Positions 39,225 through 50,835 are shown, counted from the first letter of the stretch. The stretch is DNA of 64,000 nucleotides from Vanilla planifolia (GCA_023846275.1 JAIUJO010000082.1:1368266-1432265); one strand, 5' to 3'. Translations and numbers: made by a program. Notes: a model not told the origin generated them from the sequence alone.

Positions 39225-39698
39225 TTGGCAAAAAGTTTTCTTAATAGGAAATGGAAGAAGATGAGCGACAACGAGAGGAAGAGGCTACCAACTTGTTTTA
39301 AGTGTGGTCAAACCGGTCATAGTAAACCAGAATGTCCAAAACTCAAAGACAAGCATATGAACGACGAAAAGAAGAAGAAGAAGAAGAAGAAGAACTTGAA
39401 GAAAAAGAAAGCTTTCCAAGTTACATGGAGTGCTTTTGAAGATTCAGATGTTTCAACCTTAAGTAGAGGAGAAGAAGAGATGATTTGTTTTATGGCAAAT
39501 GAGGCATCTTCAATATCTTCAAGTGAAGAAGAAGAAGAAAATGAGGTAAGCACTTGGACAAGAGATATTTTAGAAAGTAATTTTATTGAAATTATGAATG
39601 CATTGACTTCTTTAGTGAGTGCTCATAAAAAAATAAAAAAGGCATACAAAGAAAAAGTTGAATTACGTGATTTTGTTATGAAAAAAGATGGAAAGTAA
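39225..39698 (+). pseudogene. E1 gag C-terminal part with CCHC zinc knuckle
   Basis: An open frame of 157 codons with an intact nucleocapsid knuckle CFKCGQTGHSKPEC (CX2CX4HX4C), a lysine-rich linker caused by an AAG-repeat expansion (about 39368-39410), an acidic patch (SSSEEEEENE) and a coiled-coil-like end (AHKKIKKAYKEKVELRDF). This is typical of the nucleic-acid-binding half of long copia Gag proteins. It is in a different frame from the start of gag, so it is not expressible as one protein. Confidence 0.88.
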
Positions 39699-39704
39699 AG
39701 AATA

Positions 39705-40140
39705 GAAAATCAACATACATGTGATGAATAGACTTCCCTTATCAATGACAATACTTCTTTAAAGCATGATATTTTACTTTTGAAAGAAAAAATATAATTT
39801 TTTGAGCATGCTAGAGTAAGAAAAACTTCACATACTTCTTATATTTCACATGCTGATTGTTCTTCACATGTCTTCAATCTTGAGAAACCTAAATACATAA
39901 GCGTTCCTAGGCCATTAAATATTGCTTGTTTTTATTTTTGTAAACTTGGACATACTATGAAAGATTGCTTTTTTAGAAGAAATATGTATGCACAAAAACA
40001 AAACTTTAGATGGATTGTTAAGAATGAGAACATGCAAGCTCTATTTAGTGTTCAACCCATGTTTACTTGGGTTCTTAAGAGTATAACTTTGAAGACTAGA
40101 AGAAAAGGTCTCCAAAATATTTGAAGACATTCTAGGGTAG
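39705..40140 (+). pseudogene. E1 gag/pol linker with second, altered knuckle
   Basis: A decayed frame continues with SLINDNTSLKHDILLLKEK and later PLNIACFYFC followed by KLGHTMKDC. This is the second knuckle-like motif seen before protease in this copia group, but with three residues between the first two cysteines rather than two. Several stops are present. The protease DSG motif that should follow is not found, marking the start of the internal deletion. Confidence 0.65.
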
Positions 40141-40272
40141 GTCTAAGACATTTAGAAAACTTCAAGTGGTATGCTTCTAATTTAGATTTTACACCTTATA
40201 CAGTCAAAATCAAAAAGAAAATCAAAATCCACATCTTGGTTATTCATCTATTAAAAAACATGCAGAGTCTTT

Positions 40273-40668
40273 AATTTAGAATTTCATAGGGTAGAAGAAA
40301 AAATATATGTTGTGTTTGATGAGTCTATCCAACTAATTAGTGAGAAGCATTTAGAAGATGTAATAAAATGTGTAAAAAACTTAGATTTGAATAAGAATGA
40401 AAGAAAATTAGAAAATATAGAAGTAGAAAAAAAAAGAAAGCAATTTACCTGGAGGGTGGAAATTTGTAACCTCACATCTAAAGGATTTGATCATTTAGAG
40501 ATGATTTGCAAATCGTTCAAATTTATGTTTGGTAGTATAAAAGAATAAATATGTAGAGAATTTGAAGATCTTATGACTACGAAATTTGAAATGAGCATGA
40601 CGGGTGAGCTAAATTTTATTTTCTTAAGATTACAAATAAGACAACAACTTCAAGACTATGGTTTATAA
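40273..40668 (+). pseudogene. E1 remnants flanking the deleted pol region
   Basis: NLEFHRVEEKIYVVFDES (40273 on) resembles the segment just after integrase in this clade (R.VEESIHV.FDES). A short gap and a stop then lead to CREFEDLMTTKFEMSM and TGELNFIFLRLQI (40552-40668), which is the end of the RT region (family: FxDLMQxxFEMSMMGELxFFLGLQI). The integrase core and the RT catalytic YVDD region between them are missing. Confidence 0.8.
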
Positions 40669-40674
40669 GTTACA

Positions 40675-40800
40675 CATGCACCATTTAGAATTGATAACAC
40701 AAGTACATTAACATTAGCCAAAGATCAAGTTCACCATTCTAGGATTAAGCAAGTAGATGTTAGATATCACTTTATTAGATACAAATGGCTAAAGGATTAG
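40675..40800 (+). pseudogene. E1 RNase H C-terminal fragment
   Basis: An open stretch reads IDNTSTLTLAKDQVHHSRIKQ then VDVRYHFIR, ending in TAG. It matches the end of copia RNase H (DNxSAxxLxKNPxxHSRTKHIDIRxHFIRD). Weak traces of the following FTKPL motif can be read further on. The N-terminal half of RNase H is absent. Confidence 0.85.
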
Positions 40801-41086
40801 TACAATTAGAGTATGTTCCTACTAAGCTTAAATTGGTTAATTTTTTTTTACCAAACCCTTACCATTGGAGTAATTTCAAACATTGAGGGAATAATTAAAA
40901 ATTTTAGTCATTCTTTAGGATTCACTCTCTTTTGATGGTGTCAAATAGGAGAATAGTTAGGAGTTAGGTGGAGCATCAAGATAGGCGGAGTATGTTAGTT
41001 TTTAATTTCCTCCTTAAAAATTTATTTCTATTTTATTTGTCACATTTTTGTATTTATAAAAAAAGCATTTATATCTTGCCATCATC

Positions 41087-41099
41087 AAAAAGAGGTGAT
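41087..41099 (+). other. E1 polypurine tract
   Basis: aaaaagaggtgat lies directly before the TG of the 3' LTR at 41100. Purine-rich and correctly placed, it is where plus-strand DNA synthesis would be primed. Confidence 0.8.
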
Positions 41100-43019
41100 T
41101 GTTACACTCTTGTGTTTGATGAGTCAAGCATAAATGTTTATATATCATTTGGGCTTACTTTAAGGGATATTATTAATATTAAAGTAATTCAAGCCATGAA
41201 CTTTAAATTGTCTAAAATAGTACTCTTCAAGACTCTTGGAGTGATGGCAAGATTCAAGGAAATTGAAGGCATGCATAATAATCTTTATACTTGAATATCT
41301 CTTAATTTTTCTTGAATTTGATGTGTCCAAATTTTGAGATGATGTGACACACTAGTAGTATTAATATTTGAAAATGTTATAAATTTAATAATTTTTTAAT
41401 TTTGATTTTTGGGCCAAGTATTATTGATGAAAAGTATAGACATCGGTATTTGATTTTTTAAAATTATTTAGGAATTATTTTTCAAGAAGTTTTTTATGAT
41501 CATTTAGGACACTTGTAATACTATTATAATATAAAATTATTTTGGTATACTTACATTTAAAATTTTGGCACAAAAATTCTCACAAACCACTATAAAACCA
41601 CTTTATTCTCGGGGTATTTTCACTGTAGCGTTGGGAGGGTCGACCTAACCTGACGGCTGGTCCATCAAGACTTTAAGGATTTAAAAAATAAAATAAAGTA
41701 ACAAGTGTGTGATAGACCTAAAAGGGGTGAGCAAAGCCCAAAGGCCATAGGAAGAGCGCTACTGAACAGAACAAGTGACAAATAAGCCCGTAGCTACTGA
41801 ACGGAACAAGTGCGAAACAAGTGCTAACTCATCCTACTGAGAAAGTTGATCAGAACTTGTGCAATATCAAGTCAACCAGGACCAAGTGATGAAATCTTGG
41901 TCAAGGAATGGGGGAGACAACCCAAAACGGCTCGAGAGCCACATGAACCGAAAGTGTTATAGAGAGCAATTGCAAAGACATTTGGACGATGTGGGGCTAA
42001 AGTCTCATTCGATTGTCAAAGAAGGTGAAAGGGCAGGCACGATTGGATGGCTTAGATTAATCAAGGTAAATGTTACATGATAACAATAAAATAGCCAAGC
42101 AGAAGATTCAAACCCGAGCCAAATCTTCAAGAGGATGTGGAACCACTGCAGTAAGTTCCTATTTTAGTTGATTTCTGGACACATTATTTTAATACATACA
42201 GAACATCTAATGCGAGATCAAATGGCCCAGATCAAAGCCTGTTAGATCCAATGGCTAGGATTGATCTCGAACAATAAATTTGAGATTCAATAAGAAACGT
42301 CCATTTTAGGCTCAAAATCGAATGGTGACTACTTTGTGTCAATTACCAAATTAGCTAGTTCATTTTAGAGCCGTTAGGAGTGGATTTAGAGCTTAAATTA
42401 AGCTCTATAAATAGGGAATGAAAAACTCCTAGATGTTACCTTTGCTAAGATTTCAAAGCTTTCAAGTCACAATATCAAGTTATTCCAAGTGCATACGATA
42501 ATTCCAAAGCCACAAAGTGAAAGCTGCAAGAAGGAACCCAAAATTAGAGGTTTTTGCTACAAGTATTTTTCAATCTCTATTCCTCTCTTTTTTCAGTATT
42601 GTGTGCGCCTCAATTTCTCTTAAAATTATCTTAAAATTTTGCCAATTTTTTGTATTTTTTCCTTTGGGGTAAGCTCATCTGGACAATTATGCAAAAGCCT
42701 GGGGCTTGAGTTGAGCCCAAAAAAACTCTATTAGGTTCGGGATTAGCCATAGGTAAAATCTCAAGTAGGTTTGAGGTGATCCGTACGAAATACCTTGCTT
42801 GTAATTTGGTGATTTTAATGGTTTTTTACCGACACCAGTTTGGGGTGGATGTAGGCTCGATTTTTAGTCGAACCACCTTAAAAATCTTTTTTGTACTATT
42901 TTTCTTATTCTTCCTTAAAAGATTTAAGTTTTAATTGAAACCAAAAATCGAAAGAAAATTTTATTTGCCACAATTCACCCCACCCTCTTGTAGGATTATC
43001 TTAAGCAGAAAGAACTTTA
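41100..43019 (+). repeat. E1 3' LTR
   Basis: About 1920 bp, matching the 5' LTR throughout. It starts tgttacactcttgtg and ends agaacttta, where the terminal CA has become TA. Many substitutions separate the two LTRs, so the insertion is not recent. Confidence 0.92.
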
Positions 43020-43024
43020 GTGCC

Positions 43025-44410
43025 ATTTAATGTGAGTTTAGGTTTAATTGAATATTTATATTCTATGGTATTTAAAAAACTCATATTAGGAATCTTCTAG
43101 GCAATAGCAACTTTCACCAACATGCTTGCTCATTCCTAAGCAAAATGTAGACTTGCAGGCAAAAATGCAGTGCAAAGGAACGAATATATGGCCAAAGGGT
43201 CAACATGGGCTATGCTTTGCATGAACCTTCAATAAGAGAATTCTTAAGAAACTTAGAGAAATTGTCTACAAGTTTCCTCTAATCTGATTGAGAAAAAACT
43301 CCTTTGTTAGGTTAAGGAGCTAATAGGCTTCAATGGTTTCCTCATAGATAGATCAAGCTTATTAATTGATCTAACTTGATGGTAGGTGCCTTTGGCTAAA
43401 CTCTAGCACAAGGCTCTTGCTGAGCTTCCAAAAGTTTTGATAAGCTACGAAGAATGGCAAAGGTTGTTTCATTGGTTAAAGCTGGTAAAGTAGAGCAACC
43501 TTATCTAAGCATGAAGCCTAGTTAGAATTAGCTTTACATTTTCATTTATTGTATCTAAAGGGATGGTGAATGGCAGAGGTGAAGGGAGTGCATTACTCGT
43601 TTTGCATGGTTGTTCATTTGGGGCAGAAGTGAATAGGACATTGTAGTGGTGTCCACACAATCAAGGGACTTCGGGTATGCTAGATTGAATTTACGTTGTT
43701 ATTTTTTAAATAAAAGTTAGGTTGTCTATTATATCAATGAACAATATTTCTTAAAATCATACTTTTTTATCAATAGTTAAGAGTACACAAAATTAACATT
43801 TTTACTAATTTGGACTATTACTTTTCCCATTCTGCACTGAATGGATCATCCATATAAAGTGTAACCGCCAAAGTGTATCCTTTTGCATTAGCCACCTAAG
43901 GCATTGCTTTACGTTAAATTGTTTTGGAATATCTTGAGGAGCAGGCAGATCTCCTATTCAAAGTCTTCATAAGGAGGAACAACCTTATTCAACTTGAGGT
44001 TTGATTGAAAGCTCATGGGATGCACTACAATAATGTGTACTTCACATAGATGCCTTCTTGTACCAATAACTTAAAAAATGTGGGTTGACATTGCCAAACC
44101 CAAGTGTAAACTTAGCTGGATGGACAGTGATTGAGAATCTATAATCTATTGAGCTTCGTGCATTTTAACAATTTGATATCAAAAATATAGAAGGCAAATG
44201 CGAAGACAAGTCGAAGACATTAAAATCTAATGGTCGGGTTCAACAGTTAAATCAACACAAGGGCAACCCTTTGGATTAAGAAGCCATCTGAGCAAGTTAA
44301 GGAGGCCTCTAAGTCATTTCCTCTCGTTGGCACCCAACTACTAATGATCTAAAGCTTATCAAAGGGTGATGGCTCCTTTTGAATAGAAGTCGAGCATAAG
44401 AAAATGCTTA
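43025..44410. other. Intergenic, possibly degraded transposon sequence
   Basis: Moderately GC-richer than the surrounding DNA and free of long ORFs. It has the mixed texture of old retroelement sequence, but I recognise no domain and found no partner copy. Confidence 0.35.
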
Positions 44411-44713
44411 TTTAAAACCATTTACGTTTTAAAATAATTTAATTATTCAATTTGAATATTATTTAAAAGAATTTAAATATTACTCAAATTAAGGTTTGTA
44501 TTCTTATTGATATTGTTCAAGTGTCATAGAAGTATTTAAAAAAATGACGATGTAACCTCTTCATTACATTTCTCAAAAAACATTCGAAATAAATATTATG
44601 ATATTTCTCAAAACTCTATTAGGTAATTAATAAATAATTAAATTTAAAATAGAATAAATTTGTCACAAAATGAATAATAAATAAACTTTCAGATTAAAAA
44701 TATATCTAATGAA
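44411..44713 (+). repeat. ~300-bp dispersed repeat R, copy 1
   Basis: Starts tttaaaaccattta and ends aaaaatatatctaatgaa. It recurs in the same orientation at 47715-48016 with moderate divergence (shared catttctcaaaaaacattc and aaataaatattatgacat/atat). It abuts the truncated LTR fragment on its right. Confidence 0.8.
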
Positions 44714-46216
44714 ACAAATACAAAAATTGGCAACAAAGTATAAACTTAAGACAATTTAAAAGAAGTATGAGGCACACTCAATACAATAAAAATTCTAAGA
44801 AAAAATTAAAAAGAGGGAGAAATAGAAATTGAAAATAGTCAAGGCAAAACCTCAAATTTAGGGTTTCTTCTTGTAATTTTTACTTTCTGAGTTTATAAGC
44901 ATCGTATACACTTGCAATAGCTCGAAATTATGATTTGAAAGCTTTGAGAACTTAGTAATCGTAATATCTTGGAGTTCCTCATCCTTTCCTATTTATAGAG
45001 CTTAAATTTGAGCTCTAAATCCACTCCCAACGACTCTAAAATAAGCTAAACATTTAGGTAATGGACACATAGTAGTTATCGTTCGAGATCAAACTTGGAT
45101 GTTAGATCTAGTTGGCCTTGATCTGAACCACTGGATCATGCATAGGTTGTCCTACATTTATTAGAATAATGTATCCATAACTTACTTGAATTAGAAACTT
45201 ACTGTAGTTGTTCCATGTTCCGCATTGTCTCTCAAATCTGCCTCAGGTTCAAAGCTCCAACATGTCATTTTACTATTTACTTCTAGTATTTTACCTGGCT
45301 TAACCAAAGCCATCAGATCGCACCTGCCCTTCTACCTTCTTTGACAATCGGATGGGAATTTAATCCCATATTACCCAAATTATGTTGTCACTGCTCTCTA
45401 TAAGGATTTTGATTTGCATGTCTCTCGAGTAGTTTGGGGTTGGCACCCCCTTCCTCGACCAAGATTTTATCACTTGGTCCTGGTAGACTTGATTTTGCAC
45501 TATTCTGTTCAGCTTTCTTTGCGGACTGATTTTGCGTTATTTTGTTCAGCTTTTCCTGTGGCCTTCTTCCTTCACCTTTAGGCTACGCTCACCCCTTACG
45601 AGTCTATTGAATTATTTTTATATTTATTTTCTTAAATCCCTAAAGCCTGGAAGGACCAGCAGTCGAGTCGGTTCGACCCGCCCAAATGCTACAGTGAAAA
45701 ATACCGAGACTAAAGTGGTTTTATAGTGTATTTTGAGAATTTTTGTGCCAAAATTTTGAACACAAGTGCACAAAATAATTTTATATTATGATAGTGTTAC
45801 AAGTATCCTAAGTGAATAGACAACAAGTTCATGAAAAATAATTTCTAAATAACTTTTTAAAATAAAATACCAATGTCTATACTTTTCATCAATAATGCTT
45901 GGCCTAAAAATCAAAATTCAACAATTATTAAACTTATAATATTTTCAAACATTAATACTACTAGTGTGCCACATCATCTCAAAATTTGGACATATCAAAT
46001 TCAAGAAAAATAAAGACAAATTCAAGTATTAAAAATTTTAGTGCATGTCTTTAATTTTCTTGAAACTTACCATGACTCCAAGAAACTTGCAGATCACTAT
46101 TTTAGACATTTAAAGTTCATGACTTGACTTAATTGAATATTAACACAATTAAACTAAGCTCATATGAGATATTTAAAAACATTTATGCTTGACTCATCAA
46201 ACACAAGGGTGTAATA
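44714..46216 (-). mobile_element. Truncated inverted LTR of the E1 family
   Basis: On the - strand this aligns with the E1 LTR from its first bases (46216, rc of gggtgtaata, against tgttacactc) through the module with tRNA-like boxes and the TATA box (44989-44998) down to about 44714. The last roughly 350 bp of the LTR, including its CA end, are missing, and repeat R begins exactly there. No internal region is attached on either side. It is either a truncated solo LTR or half of a rearranged element. Confidence 0.88.
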
Positions 46217-47329
46217 GAGGATAAGTTTAAGATGACAATTGGTTTAGATGGTTTAGGGAAGTTAAAATGTAATCACATAATATTTCAATAGGTAGTGGCT
46301 AATTATAGAAACTCTATATTTTGATAAAGTAGAAGAAAGAAACAAAAAATATAAGGGATTTAAAAGGACTTAAGGTGCTACAATCTTAATGAAGATGTGT
46401 TAAGTACATAGAGTGTAATAGTATCAAAAAGTTTTATGTAGTGTACATCTTTTGGTGAGGTTACTAACAATTCTTAGTGTTAAAGCTGATTAATTATTAG
46501 TTTTTATGTGATAAGGTAGTTTATTATTATGGTTGTACAAGTGTATGTATGCTTGTATTTTAAATGGTTATTTGATATTTTTTATTTATGAAGTATATGA
46601 ATATGGATGAAAATTCCTTTTACTTATCTTTCATGCTAGTGAATCAATATACTTGATACAAAAAATGTTGACAAACACTAGGATTTATCTACGTTTTAGG
46701 GGTTGTGTGCCATTGTAGGTAATTCCCCTGCACTTCTTAAAAAATTATAAAATTTTCTTTTTTTCTTTGCTTTATAATTATTATGCTCATATTTTATTTT
46801 TCCTTTTAAAATTAAGTGATAATTTTATTTTCGTATATGGTTGTTTCTTTCTAAGAATGATTTATCCTTATTGTTTATCAAATCTTTTCACATTTAAAAA
46901 ACATATTTTGCCAACACTTTTCAACAATGCATTTTTGGTGTAATAGATATACTTAGTAGATGATTTAAATGTGTTTGGCATAAACTATGTAATTTTTTGT
47001 TAGGATAATAGTTATTAGATTTTTGTTATTATAAATAGAAGACAAAAATATTGTGATCGTACTGAGCTAGTGATCTTCATAGATTGGATTAACATTTGTT
47101 GTATATGATTACCTTATTTTGTCCTTCTCTAAGCTTTGTGAAGGAAAGTTAAAATTGAATTAATGTTATATACTTAATCTAAGAGCCATTTGGTATCTAC
47201 TTTGAAAGTTGAGATTATTTTTTATCTTCCTCTTGTGGGTTAATCAATACACTTGACTTATGCAAACGCAACAGCAAACAAATAGTATTATCTGTACGTG
47301 CAATTCATCATTTGCCTTCCTTTATGCAG
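46217..47329. other. AT-rich intergenic sequence
   Basis: Nothing recognisable. Local patterns such as repeated tgtatgta are simple-sequence noise. Confidence 0.35.
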
Positions 47330-47468
47330 TGGGGTTATGTTCTCATCACAACACCAAATGGAATATTGGACCACGAGGAAGCTATGATGCAAAATGTTGG
47401 TGGTCAAGTTCTTGTCTTTTTCCAGAAAGAGTTGGTTTTTCTTGTGTGTGTTAATGGCCTTCAGGAAG
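47330..47468 (+). CDS. Orphan exon-like segment, family unknown
   Basis: A 139-bp block is bounded by a good acceptor (pyrimidine-rich, ...tttatgcag at 47321-47329) and a donor (ggaag/gtaaaa at 47469). One phase is open throughout and reads [18 protein letters not shown], then [19 protein letters not shown], then CVNGLQE. The alternation of hydrophobic beta-strand-like stretches looks like real protein. I do not recognise the family, and no flanking exons were found within several kb, so it may be a captured or orphaned exon. Confidence 0.35.
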
Positions 47469-47714
47469 GTAAAATCTAGTAATGATGTCATGCTTCATTC
47501 AGGTCGTTTTGTTCTAATTATAAACGAAATGCATGAACTAATTCATGATTTATTCATCAAAATTACGTAACACCAAAATGTTGCATTTTGTGTGGTTATT
47601 ATCATTGGTGTGAGATAAATTATTATGTATATGTCGTATAAGAAAGGTACTGTATTTAAATATAGTTTTACTTGCGAATATTATGAATAGAAGTGGAGTA
47701 CAAGAAAGTGTTGA

Positions 47715-48016
47715 TTTAAAAGCATTTATATTTTAAAATAATTTAATTAATCAATTTGAATATAATTTAAAAAATTTAAATATTATTCAAATTAAGATTT
47801 GAATTCTTATTGATATTTATCAGGTGCCACAAATGTGTTTAAAAAATGACAATGTAACATCTTGATTACATTTCTCAAAAAACATTCTAAATAAATATTA
47901 TGACATTTTTTGAAACTATATCAAGTAATGACTAAATAATTTAATTTAAACTAAAACAAATGTGTCACAGAATAAAGAATAAATGAACTTTTAAATTAAA
48001 AATATATCTAATGAAA
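47715..48016 (+). repeat. ~300-bp dispersed repeat R, copy 2
   Basis: Direct partner of 44411-44713. Here no LTR fragment follows; the sequence continues into ordinary AT-rich DNA. The 3.3-kb spacing could suggest terminal repeats of one element, but neither TG/CA ends nor an internal coding region are visible. Confidence 0.8.
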
Positions 48017-48512
48017 AATATAAAATGAGATTATCATCTTTAAAAAGAATTCAAGAGTAATTTTAACCCCACACTAAAATAAATATATCTTCTGAACAAT
48101 ACCTAATAAGAATTATGTTAACCCCCACACTTTGAAAACAACAATAGCAAAATTTCATTTTAAAAATACTATTATTTTTCGCAAAAAGTCAATTATCATT
48201 ATATAATTTAATGATAAAAGATATTCCATAAGTACTTTTTTTACTTACAATAGATATTGTATGGATTTAGTAAATCTAAAAAAATAGAAACTAAAATAAG
48301 TTAAATCAATCATCACATATTTTATTTGTAAAACTTAATAATAAAAATCTAAAGGAGATTTTATTAGTCTTAAAAGATAAAAATAGCATATATCGATATC
48401 ATGTAAAAACATTAACTAATAATCGATATGATCACAGAATATAAAAATAAAAAAATTTCATTAGAGTTAAGTGGGTTTTTATCAAAAATGTCTCGATATT
48501 TTAATATCATTG

Positions 48513-48543
<31 letters not shown>

Positions 48544-49243
48544 CGTTAAGATCTTTTTTTAATAATTAATATGGGACAATTCATTTCTAAATTCTTAGGG
48601 ACTTGTTAAAAAATATAGTTATTTTGCTTTTTCATCACACATCTCCCTCATCAACTGTTAAATTATATTTTAGGCTTTTTTGCTCTTTCATTTCTCATGG
48701 AACCTCTTCTTCAAAAGATGATCCATTATTATAAACGCTAATGAAATTTAATGATTCATAATATACATTTTTGTAATGAAACTTAACAATTTCTTTTAGA
48801 TCAAGGGTTTAGGAGCTTTACAATCTAGCACAAGAACCAACTTTCATTCTTCTCCATATCATAAAAAATGATTAGACAAAACTCTTAAGTAACATGGCTT
48901 TTATTATATATTTTGTTATTAGTAGGATTGATAAAATATAAATAATTATTTGCAAAAAATATTTATTCACCTTCCTTTTAATATGAGGCACATCAACAAA
49001 AGTTTCCCATTCTTTGACCTATCATATCTTTTAGAGGCACAATATTAATTAAAACATATTAATTATTATAGTGTTATTATAGTATGCATTGATGAAAAAT
49101 CTTTATCATTCATCATGACAATAATTTTATATGTTTTCTGACATTAATTATTACAACTAATATTGATTTTAAATTTTGTAATAACACGATATTCACATTC
49201 TTAGAATTTATTGGAGAAACGTGAAGAAACATATAACTATCAT
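48017..49243. other. AT-rich intergenic sequence with (TA)n
   Basis: Includes a TA microsatellite at about 48518-48543. I see no gene or structured repeat. Confidence 0.4.
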
Positions 49244-49362
49244 ATGAACTCTAATCTTTATAGTTAAACATAAATTTAATATATCAAAATAAACTATTAA
49301 ATATAAAAAAAATGAATTCAATGATTTAAGAAATTCTATGAGTAAAAGTTATATTTTCTTAG
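49244..49362 (+). repeat. Short dispersed repeat, copy 2
   Basis: Partner of 14492-14608 in direct orientation (atgaactctaatctttatag, ttaaacataaattta, atatatcaaaataaac). As at the first copy, sequence of higher GC and exon-like character begins within a few hundred bases downstream. Confidence 0.65.
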
Positions 49363-49486
49363 AAAATGTGTGGTTATCCTACAATCTATATTTTATTCTC
49401 AAACTTTTTCAACACCATTTATCACTTACTAAGGAAGATATTCTTTTTTTCAATTTTTTTTATTTTGAATCAACAAAAAGGTCATT

Positions 49487-49807
49487 TTGATGCAAATAAA
49501 ATATGTCTATCCCACAAATCACGATATGATTTTGGATTCAAATTTTGGGCGAGACTTCAGACAGCTAAACAATTTGGAAATAAGGAACCCTAACACGTGC
49601 CACTCTGCCTTAATTTCTCCGTCAACAATCACTAATGCTCCTCTCTCTCTCGATTGCCTTGAATGGAAGGCTTCTATTTCCCTACGACTATCCCTCCGAC
49701 GAGTTTTGGAGAAGGTTAGCTACTGCATTATTTATATTTCAAACGATATATGCTTTGGAATTCTGATTCCTTTGTTCAATGTACGACAAAGTAATGAAAT
49801 GCTGTGA
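49487..49807 (+). CDS. Hypothetical ORF / possible 5' exon, unknown
   Basis: An open frame of 106 codons crosses a GC-richer patch. Within it a CT-rich leader (ctcctctctctctcgat) precedes ATG at 49663. That ATG, in another frame, opens MEGFYFPTTIPPTSFGE and stops at a consensus-like donor (gaag/gttagc at 49715), so a plausible first coding exon is 49663-49714. I recognise neither protein. A leader plus short exon of a lost nuclear gene is possible; chance is also possible. Confidence 0.2.
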   Translation: MMQIKYVYPTNHDMILDSNFGRDFRQLNNLEIRNPNTCHSALISPSTITNAPLSLDCLEWKASISLRLSLRRVLEKVSYCIIYISNDICFGILIPLFNVRQSNEML

Positions 49808-50033
49808 AACAATAAAAGACATGCGGCTGGTAGAGATGAGTTCTTTTGCTTCCAAGGCACCACAAACTCATGTAGGCTTTCTGGATGTCACATGCCTAAG
49901 CTACACTAGTGCTGAAGCCACGATTTGTGCAATAGAAAAGAGTAGAAGGCTGAATAATCCTTTAGTAAAAGCATATAAGAGATGTGTGGTCTACCGTTTT
50001 GAAGTTATCCTAGTCCTTGAGAGGTCTTTTTAG
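49779..50033 (+). CDS. Hypothetical ORF, unknown
   Basis: 84 codons with balanced composition (MSSFASKAPQTHVGFLDVTC, LSYTSAEATICAIEKSRRL). It contrasts with the Phe/Ile/Lys-rich chance ORFs elsewhere, which suggests genuine coding ancestry. No family recognised, and no splice partners are certain. Confidence 0.25.
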   Translation: MYDKVMKCCETIKDMRLVEMSSFASKAPQTHVGFLDVTCLSYTSAEATICAIEKSRRLNNPLVKAYKRCVVYRFEVILVLERSF

Positions 50034-50052
50034 TTTTGTTGTAGAAGAGTCT

Positions 50053-50290
50053 TTTATATGCAGGGATATTCTTAAAGAAGACCATGGAAGAAGCCCTGCA
50101 AAGAAGAAGATCGTTTAACTATAGCAAGAGCACGAAATTGAGCAACCTGGTTAGCAGTGACCATGAAAATGAAGCGAAAAGAGGCACTCATGAAAGCAGT
50201 AAGAGTCGAAAAGATATCGAGTTTCCAGACACAGATCTATCGACAACACTCGCTCCTTGTTTACATCTAATCGTATCGCACTCTATGTAG
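50053..50290 (+). CDS. Hypothetical exon/ORF, unknown
   Basis: Begins near an acceptor-like tatatgcag and runs open through ATG at 50084: MEEALQRRRSFNYSKSTKLS then SSDHENEAKRGTHESSKSRK, ending at TAG. It is charged and low in hydrophobic residues, like a disordered tail. Not recognised. It may belong with the ORF just upstream as parts of one broken gene. Confidence 0.25.
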
Positions 50291-50571
50291 GAAAATCAAA
50301 TGTAGGTGATGCTTATTGCACCGCTGGCAGTTCATCCTGGTTTTTGTTTGCACGGCCATACAAAACATACAAATCACACTTGGAAAGGAGAACTACAAGA
50401 GTGATCACAATCTTTTTCCTTTTTCCATAAACCAATCAAACAAATGGGTTTCCACATAAAAAACCAGTTCTTCATCTTTTTGGTCTGAAGAAACTTCGAA
50501 GAAGGCCCCAAAAACAAAACGAAAACAAGGTGGATAAGGATTCTTGGACCTGAGCGAACCTCAAATCAGAA

Positions 50572-50835
50572 CTAGCACCAGAAAACAATTTTATAAAAAT
50601 TGAAAATGGAACAGGAAACTCGTGATGAAGTTTCTGTCTTATGAAAGGAAAGAAAGACTATTGATTTGATTGAAGCAGGCACAAAACCAGCAAACTCCAT
50701 GCTCGGTGGAGCTGAGCTGGGTTCCATTTTGAAATGCATAGGAAGTCCATCAGCAAACCCAAGCCCCCTGCACTTGCCATACCGCTGATGAAGAATAGGT
50801 ATCCCCACCCACCCGAGGCAGAGTTTTAGAGCCAT
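50572..50835 (-). CDS. Hypothetical minus-strand ORF, unknown
   Basis: 87 codons starting MALKLCLGWVGIPILHQRYG then CRGLGFADGLPMHFK, in a GC-richer stretch. Composition is protein-like but no family is recognised. It is convergent with the neighbouring + strand ORFs, which argues that at least one of them is fortuitous. Confidence 0.2.
   Translation of the reverse strand: MALKLCLGWVGIPILHQRYGKCRGLGFADGLPMHFKMEPSSAPPSMEFAGFVPASIKSIVFLSFHKTETSSRVSCSIFNFYKIVFWC

Larger units (their letters stand above)
36410..43019 (+). mobile_element. Ty1-copia LTR retrotransposon E1, internally deleted
   Basis: This 6.6-kb element has both LTRs (about 1.91 kb each), a primer binding site complementary to initiator tRNA-Met, a polypurine tract, and flanking 5-mers gtgct and gtgcc (one mismatch), so its structure is complete. 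The internal region is only 2.8 kb. It holds gag (UBN2-type, with a CCHC knuckle), a second knuckle-like motif, short RT-proximal and RNase H remnants, and no protease or integrase. The gag and pol remnants resemble the long-LTR copia clade that includes SIRE/Maximus. It is non-autonomous and now dead: gag carries a nonsense codon and a frameshift, and the LTRs differ at many sites. Confidence 0.92.
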
